The notes: generated from the letters alone by a model not told the origin. A DNA stretch of 38,462 nt from Candidatus Rifleibacteriota bacterium (GCA_029564115.1 JAKQQP010000324.1:1-38462); one strand, 5' to 3'. Shown: positions 24,021 through 32,728, counted from the stretch's first letter. Numbers and translations: made by a program.

Positions 24021-25673
24021 TTAGAATTTGAAAGCGTTCTTCAGTTCTGTGTAGTTTGCGAGTTTCTTTTCGTCGTCTTTGATTTTGTCGTTAAGTTCTT
24101 TGATTTCTTTGTTGAGTTTCTGAACTTGCGGGGCATTTTTTGAATCGTATCTATCAAGTTTGTCGAGTTCTTTCTGGACTGAAGCTACTTTGTCTCTGTC
24201 GTTTTTGACACTTGCTTCAAGCTCTTTGCCTTTGGCCTTTGCTTCGTTCAGAGCTTTTTCCATTTCGCCCCAGGCCTTTTCGAGGCGGGCTTTCGACTGC
24301 TCGACTTTTTTGCCGGTGCTTTCGATAGTGCTGCCAAAAATTCCGAGGAAGCGCCCTGTTTTATTTTTATCAACGGCTTTCTCGTAGTTTTTCTGGGCTT
24401 CGCGCAGGTCTCTCTGCAGTGAGGGAATGTCGTATGCGGGGTAATTCAGCGGATTGGCAAATTTGTGGAACGATGTAGTGGTAAAGACGTTTTTCGCTAA
24501 CAATTTGGTGCCATTTCTGACGCCTTTGAAATAATCTTCGCGATTGTCGGCAAAGTCGGGAGAACCGATTTCGCTAAGCATCTTCTGGTATCTGGTTTCA
24601 GCAACTTTTTCGGCTTCAGCAGCGGCTTTTTCAGCAGCAGCCTTTTCTTCGGCGGCTTTTTTCTCGGCAGCGGCTTTTTCTTCGGCTGTTTTCTTTTCAG
24701 CGGCAGCTTTTTCTTCCTTCAGTTTTTTGTCGGCGGCAGCCTTCTCTTCGGCTTTCTTTTTAGCTTCTGCCTCAGCTTTTTTGTAAGCTTCCTGTTTGTT
24801 TTTGGCGTCAGCCTCAGCCTGGGCTTTGTCGTCGTCTATGGCTACAATGCCAGATTTTTTGTCAGCTGCCGGGGCTGCTTCTTTGGCTTTGTTGTCGAGC
24901 TCGCGCATTTGCTCATTGGTCAGCGGCTTGTTGTCTGAGCCGACAAGCTCAATTTTGCCGTTGCGGTCGAGACGATAAGTGTACCCTTCTGGCGGGTTCA
25001 TCGCCATCCAGTCTTCTTCGGTCATGAATTTGTTATCGATCAAGAACCTGACGGTCTGCTCATTCAGGTCGGCAATACGTTGTTTCTGGGCGAGAAGGGC
25101 ACGATTGGCCGAGTCAAGAGCGCTCTGCAGCCGTTTTACTTTTTCTTCGGTTGACCATTGTGGCAGCTGGCTTACTTTGTCTGCTGACACCGAAGAGTCT
25201 TTTTCGACCTTGGTATCAGGTGTTTTAACTTCAGGTTCTTTTTCTTCTGGTTTTTGCTCGGGAGCAGGTGTTACTTCTTTTTCGACCGGCACTTCGAGTA
25301 CCCAGCCGGCGTAAATAAGGTCGGGGTTTTTTTCGAGGGAGGGATATTTGGCTTTGTTGGCTTCAATTATTTCGCGATAACGGTTGCCGTCACCAAGCAG
25401 TTTTTGGGCGATGCGCCAGAGGCTGTCTCCGGCTGCTACGGTGTGGACCTTTATTTCTGTGACTGTTTCTGGTTTGGCTTCTTCTACTGGTGCTTCTTCG
25501 GGGGCGGCGGCAGCCTCTTCTTTTTCTTTTTCTGCCGCTTCTTTATTTACAGCTGCTTCTACACCGCTCTGAACGGAAAAAGGGTCGGCGGTGGCAGCCA
25601 TGACAGAGTTCGCTGCCGGGTTAGACAGAATCAGCGACAATAATAAACTCACAAATAACACAGAGCGTTTCAT
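24021..25673 (-). CDS. Secreted LysM protein with long alanine/lysine/glutamate coiled coil
   Basis: The 550-residue protein has a signal peptide at 1-26 (ends SVMAA). An acidic linker is followed by a LysM domain at about 76-129 (HTVAAGDSLWRIAQKLLGDG ... NPDLIYAGWVLEVP), which binds peptidoglycan. A helical region runs 170-212. A repetitive AEEKAAAEKK coiled coil spans about 300-357, and another helical stretch with many charged residues 395-540 (VQKELDKLDRYDS, IKELNDKIKDDEKKLAN). The ATG at 25673 follows GAGGTGA; a longer frame to 25712 was rejected. It is probably a cell-wall-spanning structural or tether protein. No enzyme domain is visible. Confidence 0.85.
   Translation of the reverse strand: MKRSVLFVSLLLSLILSNPAANSVMAATADPFSVQSGVEAAVNKEAAEKEKEEAAAAPEEAPVEEAKPETVTEIKVHTVAAGDSLWRIAQKLLGDGNRYREIIEANKAKYPSLEKNPDLIYAGWVLEVPVEKEVTPAPEQKPEEKEPEVKTPDTKVEKDSSVSADKVSQLPQWSTEEKVKRLQSALDSANRALLAQKQRIADLNEQTVRFLIDNKFMTEEDWMAMNPPEGYTYRLDRNGKIELVGSDNKPLTNEQMRELDNKAKEAAPAADKKSGIVAIDDDKAQAEADAKNKQEAYKKAEAEAKKKAEEKAAADKKLKEEKAAAEKKTAEEKAAAEKKAAEEKAAAEKAAAEAEKVAETRYQKMLSEIGSPDFADNREDYFKGVRNGTKLLAKNVFTTTSFHKFANPLNYPAYDIPSLQRDLREAQKNYEKAVDKNKTGRFLGIFGSTIESTGKKVEQSKARLEKAWGEMEKALNEAKAKGKELEASVKNDRDKVASVQKELDKLDRYDSKNAPQVQKLNKEIKELNDKIKDDEKKLANYTELKNAFKF
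24603..24776 (-). repeat. Coding repeat of the KAAAEKK/AEEKAAA type
   Basis: Degenerate in-frame repeats of about ten codons coding AEEKAAAEKK-like units in the LysM protein. The antisense strand is open too and gives alanine/phenylalanine/serine-rich false frames. Confidence 0.7.
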
Positions 25674-25711
25674 AGCATTCACCTCACGAAAAGATAACTT
25701 CATCTCTAGCA

Positions 25712-25740
25712 ATTATACATAATTTACGTATGTACAGTAA
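25712..25740 (-). promoter_or_regulatory. Likely promoter for the LysM gene
   Basis: A perfect TATAAT on the minus strand (25712-25717) with a weak TTACTG 17 bp upstream, about 40 bp before the ATG at 25673. Confidence 0.5.
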
Positions 25741-25873
25741 CCCAATTTTTTTACATGTCGTTCAAAAAAATGCGGCCGGTTGTCTGTAGTGATTTTATCT
25801 GGTGTTTATCAAAAGGTTAAACTGTGATATTCTTGAAAAAAATCAATTGAACTTAAACTGGAGGAAGAAATAT

Positions 25874-26293
25874 ATGTGGCCAAGATGGATTAGAGCTCTC
25901 GCGACTCTGTGGGTTGCCTGGGATAGCCGCCAGCGCCAAAGTCTCGACTGGTTCTGGGTGCTGGTCATTCTTTTGCTCGGCCCTTTGCTTCTGCCTTTTT
26001 ACCTTGCCACCAGACCTTTACTGAAGGGCGAACACCGGGCGGGGGGATTTTTATGGAATCTGCTGGTGAGCTGTGAGAGCCTTGTGTCATGGCTGGTCGG
26101 TCTGGCCGCCGCTGCTGTGCTTGTCGAAAATATCTCGATGCCCTATGACAAAAGCCTTGCTGAAGTTAAAAGAGCCGAGATTAAGGCTGGCAGCATTATT
26201 GGCGCAATTCTTCTCATTGTTTTTGCCGGTCTTGAAAAGATGGGTTTTGAACTGTTCAGAGAAATCATCGAAAAGAAATATCTCAAAAGATAA
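25874..26293 (+). CDS. Small membrane protein of unknown function
   Basis: I do not recognise a family. The 139-residue protein is tryptophan-rich at the start (MWPRWIRALATLWVAWDSRQ) and has hydrophobic stretches at about 25-46 (LDWFWVLVILLLGPLLLPFY), 60-88 and 115-128, so two or three membrane helices. The C-terminus is basic (EIIEKKYLKR). The ATG at 25874 follows a strong GGAGGAAG; a GTG at 25802 would add 24 residues without a good site. It is followed by a tandem repeat and then the alpha/beta-hydrolase-like gene. Confidence 0.7.
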   Translation: MWPRWIRALATLWVAWDSRQRQSLDWFWVLVILLLGPLLLPFYLATRPLLKGEHRAGGFLWNLLVSCESLVSWLVGLAAAAVLVENISMPYDKSLAEVKRAEIKAGSIIGAILLIVFAGLEKMGFELFREIIEKKYLKR

Positions 26294-26394
26294 ACACGGA
26301 TGAACACAGAAATGCGGGCCACGGATAGACGCAGATAGGCGCAGAAATACGGGCCACGGATAGACACGGATAGACACGGATAGACACAGATTAG
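26294..26394. repeat. Tandem repeat of CACGGATAGA units
   Basis: Three exact consecutive copies of CACGGATAGA at 26355-26384, then a degenerate CACAGATTAG. A longer, about 35-bp period is also visible: the CACAGAAATGCGGGCCACGG at 26305 and the near match from 26340. It starts just past the stop of the preceding gene. Confidence 0.85.
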
Positions 26395-26410
26395 AAAAGT
26401 AGGATGGGCT

Positions 26411-27475
26411 TTGATTTTGCAGTTTATTTGTAAATCATGTTTTGAAATAACTGTTTTGCGCGTTCTACTGGTGTTTTTGCTTGTAGTCGCCTCGTGCTGC
26501 GCCGGCGAGCCACCAGCGGGGCCTGTGCAGAGTATGCTTGGCCCCGGTGGGCGACTCTATCGTCATGGCGGTTTCTCCGTCTGGGAAATGGGCGTTGGGC
26601 ACGAGCGTTATCAGGTTTTTGAGCCATCGCAGCCTGAAGTTGCCCGCGCCGGGGTGGTTGTACTGCTTCATGACTGGATGACTGGCAATTCTGGTTACTA
26701 CCTCGGTCAGATAAGGCACCTGTGCCGCAATGGCTGGATTGTCGTTTTCCCTTACTATCAGGCAGGTGGCCAGATCCCCAGATTTTTTCACGCCAATGTT
26801 GCCCGTTCTGTTAAAGATTTTTTGCAGCAGGCTTTCATCAGGCAAAAAGTCGAGGTGGATCGTGAACGGTTTGCCATCATCGGCCATGGTGCCGGTGCGG
26901 TTATGGCGGCCAATATTGCCGCGAGCAGTGACTATTTCGGTTTGCCGGTTCCCAAAGTTCTTCTGCTGGCAACTCCGCACCCACGTTCTCTCAAATTGCT
27001 CGATCTGACCGGCATCAGCCGTCAAACGCGCCTGCTTGTTCTAAGCGGCGACAATGTTCAGGAGGAAGTCGCTCTGGCAGCCCGCGAAATTTTTTATGCC
27101 GCTGATCGGGTCAAAACTGAAAACAAGGTTTTTGTTACGGTGCTTTCAGATTTTTATGGGCAACCGCCTCTGCTTGCCGACGAATACGCGCCGCTTTCAC
27201 CTGAACTGCCAGAATTTGCCCGTTTTGTGGTCGAAAATCGTCATGATTTCGTGGCTCTTTTTCGAGAACGCTTTCACACAAAATCTCTTCGCATAAACCA
27301 TATCGACGCCTACGACTGGAACGCCTCTTTTCGACTGTTCGACGCACTCTCTCATGCAACTTTTACGCAGAATACCGACCTGACAGCTTTTAAAAAGTCT
27401 CCCGAACTGCGTTTTATGGGTTACTGGAGCGATGGCAAAAAATTAAAGGGGCTGATCGTCAGCGATCGCCCCTGA
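26411..27475 (+). CDS. Alpha/beta-hydrolase-like lipoprotein lacking the nucleophile serine
   Basis: The 354-residue protein has a signal with a lipobox (LVVASC, cysteine near residue 29), so it is probably lipid-anchored. The fold looks like an alpha/beta-hydrolase of the chlorophyllase/dienelactone hydrolase type: GVVVLLHDWMTGNSGYYL (oxyanion region), VVFPYYQ, a helix, then FAIIGHGAGAVMAANIAA, where the nucleophile elbow normally reads GHSxG but here is GHGAG. TRLLVLSGDNV is the usual next strand. Without a serine in the elbow, normal esterase chemistry is unlikely unless another residue acts. The start is TTG with AGGA six bases upstream. Substrate or partner unknown. Confidence 0.75.
   Translation: MILQFICKSCFEITVLRVLLVFLLVVASCCAGEPPAGPVQSMLGPGGRLYRHGGFSVWEMGVGHERYQVFEPSQPEVARAGVVVLLHDWMTGNSGYYLGQIRHLCRNGWIVVFPYYQAGGQIPRFFHANVARSVKDFLQQAFIRQKVEVDRERFAIIGHGAGAVMAANIAASSDYFGLPVPKVLLLATPHPRSLKLLDLTGISRQTRLLVLSGDNVQEEVALAAREIFYAADRVKTENKVFVTVLSDFYGQPPLLADEYAPLSPELPEFARFVVENRHDFVALFRERFHTKSLRINHIDAYDWNASFRLFDALSHATFTQNTDLTAFKKSPELRFMGYWSDGKKLKGLIVSDRP
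27447..27473 (+). terminator. Strong hairpin at the end of the hydrolase-like gene
   Basis: AGGGGC, T, GATCG, loop TCAG, CGATC, GCCCCT: eleven paired bases overlapping the last codons and the first base of the stop. No good T-run follows; it may act in both directions between this gene and the convergent ddl. Confidence 0.5.
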
Positions 27476-27502
27476 TAAACTGATGTAATTTTCTTTGCCC
27501 TG

Positions 27503-28639
27503 TCAGGCAACCGCCGCAAGAGACTCCTGCTTGTCCTGGTATCTTTCGATGGCCAGTTCTACAAGCTTGTCGACAAGTTCGGGGTAACTGATGCCCGTTG
27601 CTTCCCAGAGTTTGGGATACATGCTTATACTGGTAAAACCAGGAATCGTATTGATTTCATTGATGACAAGCCGACCCGTTTTGCGTTCGAGAAAGAAGTC
27701 TACCCGGGCCATCCCGGCGCAGTCGAGAGCTCGATAGGCTTTGATCGCTGTTTCTCTTATGGTTGCAATCATTTCGGCAGGCAGATCAGCGGGAATTTTC
27801 AGCTCCGAGCGGTCGTCAACATATTTGGCGGTGTAATCGTAAAATTCATTGCAGGGAACTATTTCGCCCGGCAAAGAGGCAATTGGCTCATCGTTGCCAA
27901 GCACCGAAACCTCGATTTCGCGACCGTCGATATGAGCCTCAACAAGAATTTTGCGGTCGTAACGCGCTGCCAGATCCATGGCTTCAACCAGAGAATCACG
28001 GTTTTTGACTTTGCTTATACCCACTGAAGAGCCTGAATTAACAGGTTTGATGAAACATGGATAGCCAAGAGAGTTTTCAATGGCTTCAATAACCCGTTCC
28101 CGGTCTTTGCGCCAGGCACTGCGCAAAAATTCACGATATGGCGCTATAGCGATGCCTGCTTCATGGAAGAGTTTTTTAGAAAATGTTTTGTCCATGCCGA
28201 CTGCTGACGCGAGAACGCCGCAGCCCACATAAGGCAGATCCGCCAGTTCCAGCATGCCCTGCAGTGTCCCGTCTTCGCCATAGGTGCCATGAATGATCGG
28301 AAACAGAACGTCAATCTTGACCTGTTCACCGGATTTTTGCTGGTCGAGCAGCATCAGACCTTTGTTTGAAGGGTCGCAGTTCAGGCTGGCTTTGCCGCTG
28401 TTGGCTCCGGCGAACGTCAGGCAGCCGCCTGCCCTGGTTTTACTGTATTCGAGCATGGCATCAGGCTTGACTCCGACCATCCATGAACCCTGGCGGGTTA
28501 TCCCGACTGGAATGACTTCATATTTATCGGGGTTGAGAGCCTTCATTATAGAATTGGCAGACACCAGCGAAACTTCGTGTTCGCCTGACCTGCCGCCGAA
28601 AATGACCCCTACTTTAAGTTTATTGCCTGATACTGCCAT
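27503..28639 (-). CDS. ddl: D-alanine--D-alanine ligase
   Basis: ATP-dependent synthesis of the D-Ala-D-Ala end of the peptidoglycan stem peptide. The 378-residue length fits the longer Ddl group. Motifs: VIFGGRSGEHEVSLVSA at the N-terminus, HGTYGEDGTLQGMLEL, YVGCGVLASAVGMDK, CFIKPVNSGSSVGISKV (ATP-grasp loop), GREIEVSVLG, and INEINTIPGFT (metal-binding Asn/Glu). AAGGAG lies nine bases before the ATG. The 122-bp gap to the TAXI gene upstream shows no clear promoter or terminator. Confidence 0.97.
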   Translation of the reverse strand: MAVSGNKLKVGVIFGGRSGEHEVSLVSANSIMKALNPDKYEVIPVGITRQGSWMVGVKPDAMLEYSKTRAGGCLTFAGANSGKASLNCDPSNKGLMLLDQQKSGEQVKIDVLFPIIHGTYGEDGTLQGMLELADLPYVGCGVLASAVGMDKTFSKKLFHEAGIAIAPYREFLRSAWRKDRERVIEAIENSLGYPCFIKPVNSGSSVGISKVKNRDSLVEAMDLAARYDRKILVEAHIDGREIEVSVLGNDEPIASLPGEIVPCNEFYDYTAKYVDDRSELKIPADLPAEMIATIRETAIKAYRALDCAGMARVDFFLERKTGRLVINEINTIPGFTSISMYPKLWEATGISYPELVDKLVELAIERYQDKQESLAAVA

Positions 28640-28761
28640 GCTGCGCTCCTTGAAAACAGATTTTCTCAGGGCAACCCGACGACCTGCCCGGGGTAGCCAA
28701 GAATTTGCTGCTGCAGGTTTTGAGTCACCTCATTCTGTTATCGGCAAAAACCTTTAAGCAT

Positions 28762-29709
28762 TTAAGGGGCTTCAGAATGAGCCTTGAAAGCTCCTTTGCC
28801 AATTTGTACCGGCATCTGACGGCGCAGGCTGTTGCGTGTCATCTTGCTGAGGCGTGGGTGGCTCTGGCCAAGCTCGTTGGGCTTGCCAAAAAGATGGCGG
28901 GTCAGCAGATACTGGTCGTTTTCGCTGAGGGTCGGCCCTGAAACGAGAATAGCATTGATTTCGACCGCAGAGATCTCGTCTGTCTGACCTGGATACTGGT
29001 TCGGCGCTATGGTTGACGGGTAATAAAAAGAGTAGTTGCTTACCAGTTTTTGCACCAGTTCGGGTTCGATCGGCACGATAGTTATCTCAACTTTTTTGGC
29101 CAGCTCAATAATAGACGGGTTCGGCAGGCCGCTGGTGAAGATGAAGCCATCGAGTCGACCTTCCTGAACTTCTTTCATCGCTTCGGTGGCTCCGATATAC
29201 TGCTGGTCAATGTTTTCCCAGACCTCGGCAAGTGTGAGAATCTGCTGGGCGTTGTAGTAAGTGCCGCTGTTTTTACCGCCAACCGCAATTTTGCGCCCGG
29301 CCATGTCTTTGAGCGAGCTGATGCCTGTTTCTTTTCTTACTATGAATTGCACAACTTCAGGGAAAAGCGTGGCAATGCCGCTGAAATTGCTTATTTTGCC
29401 ACTGTTGAACATGGCTTCGCCCTCTGACGCATAAAAAGCTATGTCATTCTGGACCAGAGCCATGTCTACTTTGCCATCTTTCAGCATCTGCATGTTTTCG
29501 ACGCTTCCGGCTGTTTCTATGATCTTCAACTCAACGTTTGGGTAGTCTACTTTAAGTATTGCGGCAAGGGTTTCACCAATTGGGTAATAAACGCCTGACT
29601 TGGATCCTGTGGCAATAGTGTATTCACTGCGGCTCAAACTGCTGCCGCCGCAGCCGGCCAGTATCAGAACAGTCAGCAGTACGGTCGCAACAGACAAATA
29701 TTTTTTCAT
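28762..29709 (-). CDS. TAXI-family TRAP transporter solute-binding lipoprotein
   Basis: Periplasm-facing ligand-binding protein of 315 residues. The lipobox is LILAGC. The TAXI signature follows: YTIATGSKSGVYYPIGETLA, then VDMALVQNDIAFYA, and GKNSGTYYNAQQIL. TAXI proteins work with fused DctQM-type TRAP permeases for organic acids or related compounds; no permease gene lies nearby, so this is an orphan here. The ATG at 29709 follows GGGAGAG; a longer frame to 29754 was not chosen. Confidence 0.92.
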   Translation of the reverse strand: MKKYLSVATVLLTVLILAGCGGSSLSRSEYTIATGSKSGVYYPIGETLAAILKVDYPNVELKIIETAGSVENMQMLKDGKVDMALVQNDIAFYASEGEAMFNSGKISNFSGIATLFPEVVQFIVRKETGISSLKDMAGRKIAVGGKNSGTYYNAQQILTLAEVWENIDQQYIGATEAMKEVQEGRLDGFIFTSGLPNPSIIELAKKVEITIVPIEPELVQKLVSNYSFYYPSTIAPNQYPGQTDEISAVEINAILVSGPTLSENDQYLLTRHLFGKPNELGQSHPRLSKMTRNSLRRQMPVQIGKGAFKAHSEAP

Positions 29710-29806
29710 ACAACTCTCCCTCATAATTACCGTTTGGTTACATGATAACACCATACAGCCGCATTCGCCACGCTCATTGTTGCCACAACTGTAACGAAAC
29801 TGCGCT

Positions 29807-29848
29807 ACCCACTACTAACTATCCACTATCCACTATTCACTATTCACT
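29807..29848. repeat. Heptanucleotide tandem repeat
   Basis: Six adjacent 7-bp units: ACCCACT, ACTAACT, ATCCACT, ATCCACT, ATTCACT, ATTCACT. It lies in the gap between the TAXI gene and thiT. Confidence 0.85.
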
Positions 29849-29924
29849 AAAATTCAGCTGATAATGCTGGCAAGAAACAGCATCGAATGTTAGTATCGTT
29901 GAAAATGATATCAGGGTTGGTAAT

Positions 29925-30458
29925 TTGAAAATTCGCGATCTTAAAGTCGTTACTGAGTGCGGAATGTTGCTGGCGACCGCTTTGGCATTGGCCAACTTTA
30001 AAATATTCCAGATGCCGGGCGGTGGTTCGGTATCTTTGGGTGGGTTGCCGGTGCTGCTTATTGCTGCGCGCCATGGCGTTGTCACCGGTATGATCAGTGG
30101 CACTTTGCTTGGCCTGCTGCTTCTTGGAGTGAGGCCTTTTATCGTTCACCCGGTGCAGTTTCTTCTTGATTACCCGCTTGCATACGCTTCGCTTGGGCTG
30201 GCAGGCGTCATTGCCTGGGTAACGCCTCTAAAAGCCGCAACGGCAACAACGGTCGCAAACTTAGTTCGTTTGCACTTTCACGTTGTTGCCGGCGCTGTGT
30301 TCTTTTTGAGTGACCAGAACACGATATTGCAGGCGCTGAGTGCCAGCTATGCCTACAATTTAGGCCACATGATCCCTGAAAGTATTCTTTTTGCAGCTCT
30401 GACAGGTTACTTCGCCAGATTTCAGCCGGCATTGTGCGCCCGGCAGAGCTGCAGATAA
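29925..30458 (+). CDS. thiT: Thiamine transporter S-component, ThiT/YuaJ family
   Basis: The 177-residue membrane protein has about six hydrophobic helices. The N-terminal part ECGMLLATALALANFKIFQM, then PGGGSVSLGGLPVLLIAARHG, is the ThiT signature; HPVQFLLDYPLAYASLGLAG follows. It should bind thiamine for uptake with a shared ECF module (EcfA, EcfA', EcfT), none of which is here. The start is TTG preceded by AGGG. I looked for a TPP riboswitch in the leader and see no THI-box core. It converges on rpmB, ending 12 bp from it. Confidence 0.85.
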   Translation: MKIRDLKVVTECGMLLATALALANFKIFQMPGGGSVSLGGLPVLLIAARHGVVTGMISGTLLGLLLLGVRPFIVHPVQFLLDYPLAYASLGLAGVIAWVTPLKAATATTVANLVRLHFHVVAGAVFFLSDQNTILQALSASYAYNLGHMIPESILFAALTGYFARFQPALCARQSCR

Positions 30459-30469
30459 GAAACTTTCGC

Positions 30470-30658
30470 TTAAGCTGCTGCTACTTTATCACTGCCAAGA
30501 CAGCGGGTGCATACATAACCGCGTACGCGGGTACCGTTCAGTACAACCCGTTTCCTCTGGAGGTTGATGCTCCAGCGCCTTTTGGTGCGATGATGAGAGT
30601 GGCTCAGCTTGAAGCCAACTTGTGGTCCACGATTGCAAACCATACAGATTCTAGACAT
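30470..30658 (-). CDS. rpmB: 50S ribosomal protein L28
   Basis: The 62-residue protein begins MSRICMVCNRGPQVG and has SHSHHRTKRRWSINLQ, then VRGYVCTRCLGSDKV. Two CxxC pairs (CMVC and CTRC) make it the zinc-binding C-plus form. The ATG at 30658 has a strong GGAGG site; the longer frame up to 30817 includes promoter sequence and is not real. It stands alone with its own promoter. Confidence 0.97.
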   Translation of the reverse strand: MSRICMVCNRGPQVGFKLSHSHHRTKRRWSINLQRKRVVLNGTRVRGYVCTRCLGSDKVAAA

Positions 30659-30694
30659 TTTCAAACCTCCAAAATAGAGCCGATGTGAAAGTCT

Positions 30695-30723
30695 ACTATA
30701 GCAGAAACCTTTTTTTGAATCAA
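30695..30723 (-). promoter_or_regulatory. Sigma-70-type promoter for rpmB
   Basis: On the minus strand TTGATT, a 17-bp spacer, then TATAGT, about 37 bp before the ATG. Confidence 0.75.
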
Positions 30724-30902
30724 GCCAAAAAAATAATTTTCCAGTGTTATTTTCTTCTTTTCCTTGTTTCGTAAAGAGAATGGCTTGGTTTTTGTTGTAC
30801 ATAACCAGGTCAGACAACTTGGTAAATTAAAGCCGTAATGACAATATAATCGTTAAAATTTTCCCGAAGAGATCCGATAGGACGAGCAGTCGGAGGTGTT
30901 TT

Positions 30903-32696
30903 ATGAAAACACGCAAACTATTTTCCCGGATGATTTTTCTGGCTGCCTGCATATGGCTGATCGTGACCTTTGCCGGCTGTTCCAGCTCCAATTCGATAAA
31001 TTCGCTCAATCCAGCGGCTTCTGACCCGGAATCGTCGATTTCCCGGGGCACTGACACCGTAGCAGATACTGAGATATCTCTCGCCCCGGTGGTCAATATT
31101 TTCGCCTCGCGAACGACAGTAGGGCCACAGGCTGAAATAGACCTGCGTGCCGAAGCTGTTGACCCTGCTGGCGGCCAGGTTGCAATAACCTGGGAAGCGG
31201 CAAATGGCACGATAATAACTGCTAACGGCAGTAATGCCGTCTGGAAAGCCCCTTCGCAGACTTCTACCAGTAAAATTGCCTGCATCGCCACAGATGTTCG
31301 CGGCACTTCCACCCGTGCCGAAATCAGCGTCGAGGTAATCGGAAACTCTGTCTATCGACTGGTCGTTAACGCCGATCGTTCATCGGTGCTGACCAGCAGA
31401 ATCACTTCTGATCCGGCCAGCCCTTTTGTTCCGGTTGCCGGCGCCAGAGTTTCAATTGAGGGTTTTGGTGATTCTGCCGTGACCGACTCGTCGGGGGCGG
31501 TTGAATTCAGTCTTGACCAGGGCGATGTGGTGGCCTCGAGTGCGGTAGTTTCGGTCAGTTACTACGACTGGGAAGCATCTTACGTGGCTGCCCTGATTGC
31601 TCCAGACGGTTCGAGAATCGTTGACAGTCTGACATTTTACCCAGGCTACGACAGCGTTAGCGTGGCCATTGCCCGTGGTGATTCTTTTCAGCTGAAACGT
31701 GGCATGCTCGAAGTGACAACGTTTGAAAACGCCGCCGGAGCAATGCAGCCGATAGCTGAAGTGCTCGTCAATGCTGGTGCTGCGCAGGCTGTCTCTGACC
31801 GAGAAGCTGGTAGAGCCCTCGTTCTTTCCAGTTCGGCTGGCAACGCAGCTGTAAACATCAGTTTGACCAGAAACGGGTATCAGACTATCGAGGGCTATCA
31901 GGTGCCGGTCGCCATAGACGGAGTCACGCTGGTGCGTGCCAGACTCTCCCGTTCAGGCGTCATGGCCGACTCTGCAGCAGTGATTTCTTATACCAGCCCA
32001 TACAATGGCCAACGGTCGTTTCCCGTTACCGGCACCTTCGTTGTCGGCTTTGGCCAGCCCATGGAAAAAAGCACTATTTTTGACAGTTTCAATATGATGG
32101 TCGAAAATAAAATTACCGGCGTTTTGACGGCTCTTTCTGGAGCCGAAATCAAAAAACGCTTCAGAATCGAATGGGTTGGCGATACTGTGCTTAAGCTGCA
32201 CCCGCTTTCAAACCTGGCTCCCATGGCCAGATTCAGTTATCTGATCAACAACTGGGATGCCCGTGCGGCTGATGGCCGCATTCTTAAAAGCTATTCCGGC
32301 ATGTATGGCGAATTCTTTACCGACGATGACCCAGAACCTGTCATTTTATCGACCAGCCCAAGAAACGGCGATGTCGGAGTCGGTCGCAGCGGCCCTTTTA
32401 GTATTACTTTTAACAGCAGTATGGTTCCCGATTCTCTTTACAACGATCTGGAAATAGAGATTTCCAGCCTGGATTCCGGTTCGCGGCTTGTTGTCGATGG
32501 TCAGAGTCTTCGCAGCCACTTTTCCGTAACCTGGAAAGATAATTATCGGGTGGTTGAGCTGGTTCCCTACCGGATGTTGCGTGCCAACGCCTCTTATCTG
32601 ATTCGTCTCAGGAGCAGCGCTATGGTTTCTGCTTCCGGAAAAAAAGTCTCAGGGCTCGCCAATCTCTGGGGGCAGTTCAAAACCGCTGATCTTTGA
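30903..32696 (+). CDS. Lipoprotein with Ig-like (PKD-type and Big_5/SbsA) domains
   Basis: The 597-residue protein has a lipoprotein signal with Cys26 in VTFAGC. A PKD/Ig-like domain spans about 60-150 (VGPQAEIDLRAEAVDPAGGQ, then ITWEAANGT). A carboxypeptidase-regulatory-like beta domain follows at 150-350 (GARVSIEGFGDSAVTDSSGA). Two SbsA-type Ig-like domains close the chain: YNGQRSFPVTGTFVVGFGQP (about 365-475) and SPRNGDVGVGRSGPFSITFN (about 485-597). It is an envelope surface protein, probably adhesive or structural. GGAGG lies 7 bp before the ATG. No enzyme domain is seen. Confidence 0.88.
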   Translation: MKTRKLFSRMIFLAACIWLIVTFAGCSSSNSINSLNPAASDPESSISRGTDTVADTEISLAPVVNIFASRTTVGPQAEIDLRAEAVDPAGGQVAITWEAANGTIITANGSNAVWKAPSQTSTSKIACIATDVRGTSTRAEISVEVIGNSVYRLVVNADRSSVLTSRITSDPASPFVPVAGARVSIEGFGDSAVTDSSGAVEFSLDQGDVVASSAVVSVSYYDWEASYVAALIAPDGSRIVDSLTFYPGYDSVSVAIARGDSFQLKRGMLEVTTFENAAGAMQPIAEVLVNAGAAQAVSDREAGRALVLSSSAGNAAVNISLTRNGYQTIEGYQVPVAIDGVTLVRARLSRSGVMADSAAVISYTSPYNGQRSFPVTGTFVVGFGQPMEKSTIFDSFNMMVENKITGVLTALSGAEIKKRFRIEWVGDTVLKLHPLSNLAPMARFSYLINNWDARAADGRILKSYSGMYGEFFTDDDPEPVILSTSPRNGDVGVGRSGPFSITFNSSMVPDSLYNDLEIEISSLDSGSRLVVDGQSLRSHFSVTWKDNYRVVELVPYRMLRANASYLIRLRSSAMVSASGKKVSGLANLWGQFKTADL

Positions 32697-32728
32697 AGCT
32701 TTGCCGGGCACCATCTTTCAGAGATTTT

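Noticed and set aside
24544..24786. Open frame rich in Ala, Phe and Ser on the plus strand
   Set aside because: It is the antisense of the AEEKAAA coiled-coil repeat of the LysM gene; low complexity and no ribosome site.
26294..26400. Short CRISPR-like array
   Set aside because: Units are directly adjacent with no unique spacers, so it is a simple tandem repeat.
29755..29924. Possible TPP riboswitch before thiT
   Set aside because: No THI-box core (CTGAGA ... ACCC ... CTGATCTGG-like) is visible; the region holds a heptamer repeat instead.
30659..30817. Longer N-terminus for L28
   Set aside because: The extension covers the promoter and a GGAGG site; L28 starts at MSRICMVC.
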